The position numbers and the translations under genes were made by a program. From positions 1 through 6,173 of the forward strand of contig JAGNOM010000174.1 in assembly GCA_017990155.1 (NCBI GenBank): DNA of 6,173 bases, given 5' to 3'. The notes beneath the pieces are model-generated. The model was given only the letters and a program-made list of their open reading frames with translations, was not told the origin of the DNA and did not search any database. Numbering within the stretch: the first letter of the stretch is position 1; every line of letters starts with the position of its first letter. Of the stretch, positions 5,887 to 6,173 are shown in pieces. The stretch comes from Propionivibrio sp. (lineage in GTDB: Bacteria > Pseudomonadota > Gammaproteobacteria > Burkholderiales > Rhodocyclaceae).

Positions 5887-5922
5887 AAAAAAGCCGTTCA
5901 GCAATCACTGAACGGCTTTTTT
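5887..5922. terminator. Bidirectional intrinsic terminator between ygiD and rpoH
   Basis: Left arm 5887-5901 (six A, then GCCGTTCAG), loop CAATCA (5902-5907) and right arm 5908-5922 (CTGAACGGC, then six T) pair perfectly over 15 bp, including the A/T tracts. On the plus strand the T run 5917-5922 ends ygiD transcripts 62-67 bases after the stop. On the minus strand the A run 5885-5892 becomes a U tract of eight, ending rpoH transcripts. It suits two convergent genes. Confidence 0.93.
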
Positions 5923-5946
5923 CCGAAGGTGTCGTCGGTACGGTGC

Positions 5947-6173
5947 TCAGGCCACCAGGGGCAACAGGTTGGTGCGCATCTTCTGCATCGCCTTGCTTTC
6001 AATCTGGCGAATACGCTCGGCTGAAACGCCGAATTCCGCGGCCAGATCGTGCAAGGTGGCCGGGTCTTCACTCAGCCAGCGGGCCTCGACGATACGGCGG
6101 CTGCGCTCATCAAGGCTGCCTAGCGCCGATTGGAGTCCGTCGCTATGCAGATGATCGCGCGCCCGCGATTCGA
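5947..6173 (-). CDS. rpoH: RNA polymerase sigma-32 (heat-shock sigma factor), C-terminal fragment (partial)
   Basis: Reading leftward from the window edge, 74 complete codons end at TGA (5947-5949). They encode sigma-70 region 4: LDERSRRIVEARWL, then the helix-turn-helix TLHDLAAEFGVSAERIRQIE (residues 39-58 of the fragment) and SKAMQKMR, which recognises the -35 element. EARWL and the short tail after QKMR are typical of RpoH rather than RpoD or RpoS. RpoH directs RNA polymerase to heat-shock promoters (chaperones, proteases). The N-terminal regions lie outside the window, so regulation by mRNA structure or protein turnover cannot be judged. It is convergent with ygiD and shares its terminator. 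Confidence 0.92.
   Translation of the reverse strand, partial: ESRARDHLHSDGLQSALGSLDERSRRIVEARWLSEDPATLHDLAAEFGVSAERIRQIESKAMQKMRTNLLPLVA

Overview
This 6.2 kb window looks like ordinary chromosome of a betaproteobacterium, possibly of the Rhodocyclales. That placement is an inference from moderately high GC, a TlpA-like thioredoxin gene beside accBC and mpl, and a TACAAT-type promoter. No mobile element, CRISPR array, rRNA or tRNA is visible.

Left part (1-1990, all minus strand). A degenerate-looking nucleotidyltransferase-fold protein is followed by a membrane-anchored thioredoxin (CPPC), which overlaps it by ATGA. A 315-bp gene-free gap comes next, then accB (biotin carboxyl carrier protein) and the first 14 codons of accC (biotin carboxylase). 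AccB and AccC form the carboxylase half of acetyl-CoA carboxylase, the first committed step of fatty acid synthesis.

Middle (1991-3503). A divergent promoter region of about 140 bp separates the leftward genes from mpl on the plus strand. Mpl is the murein tripeptide ligase that returns peptidoglycan fragments to cell-wall synthesis. It converges on a leftward lysR gene with only 18 bp between the stop codons.

Right part (3522-5855). A LysR-type regulator is divergent from a two-gene unit, doxX (small four-helix membrane protein) and a ygiD-type extradiol dioxygenase. The lysR-doxX gap holds a perfect 9-bp inverted repeat plus extra half-sites, a good candidate operator. A perfect GC hairpin sits just before the dioxygenase gene.

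Right end (5880-6173). A strong bidirectional terminator separates the dioxygenase gene from the C-terminal end of rpoH (heat-shock sigma factor), which enters from the right on the minus strand.

I found no convincing undescribed system. The points most worth a second look are the LysR operator architecture, the nucleotidyltransferase-like protein with altered catalytic positions, the acidic linker in AccB, and the absence of aroQ from its frequent place before accB.
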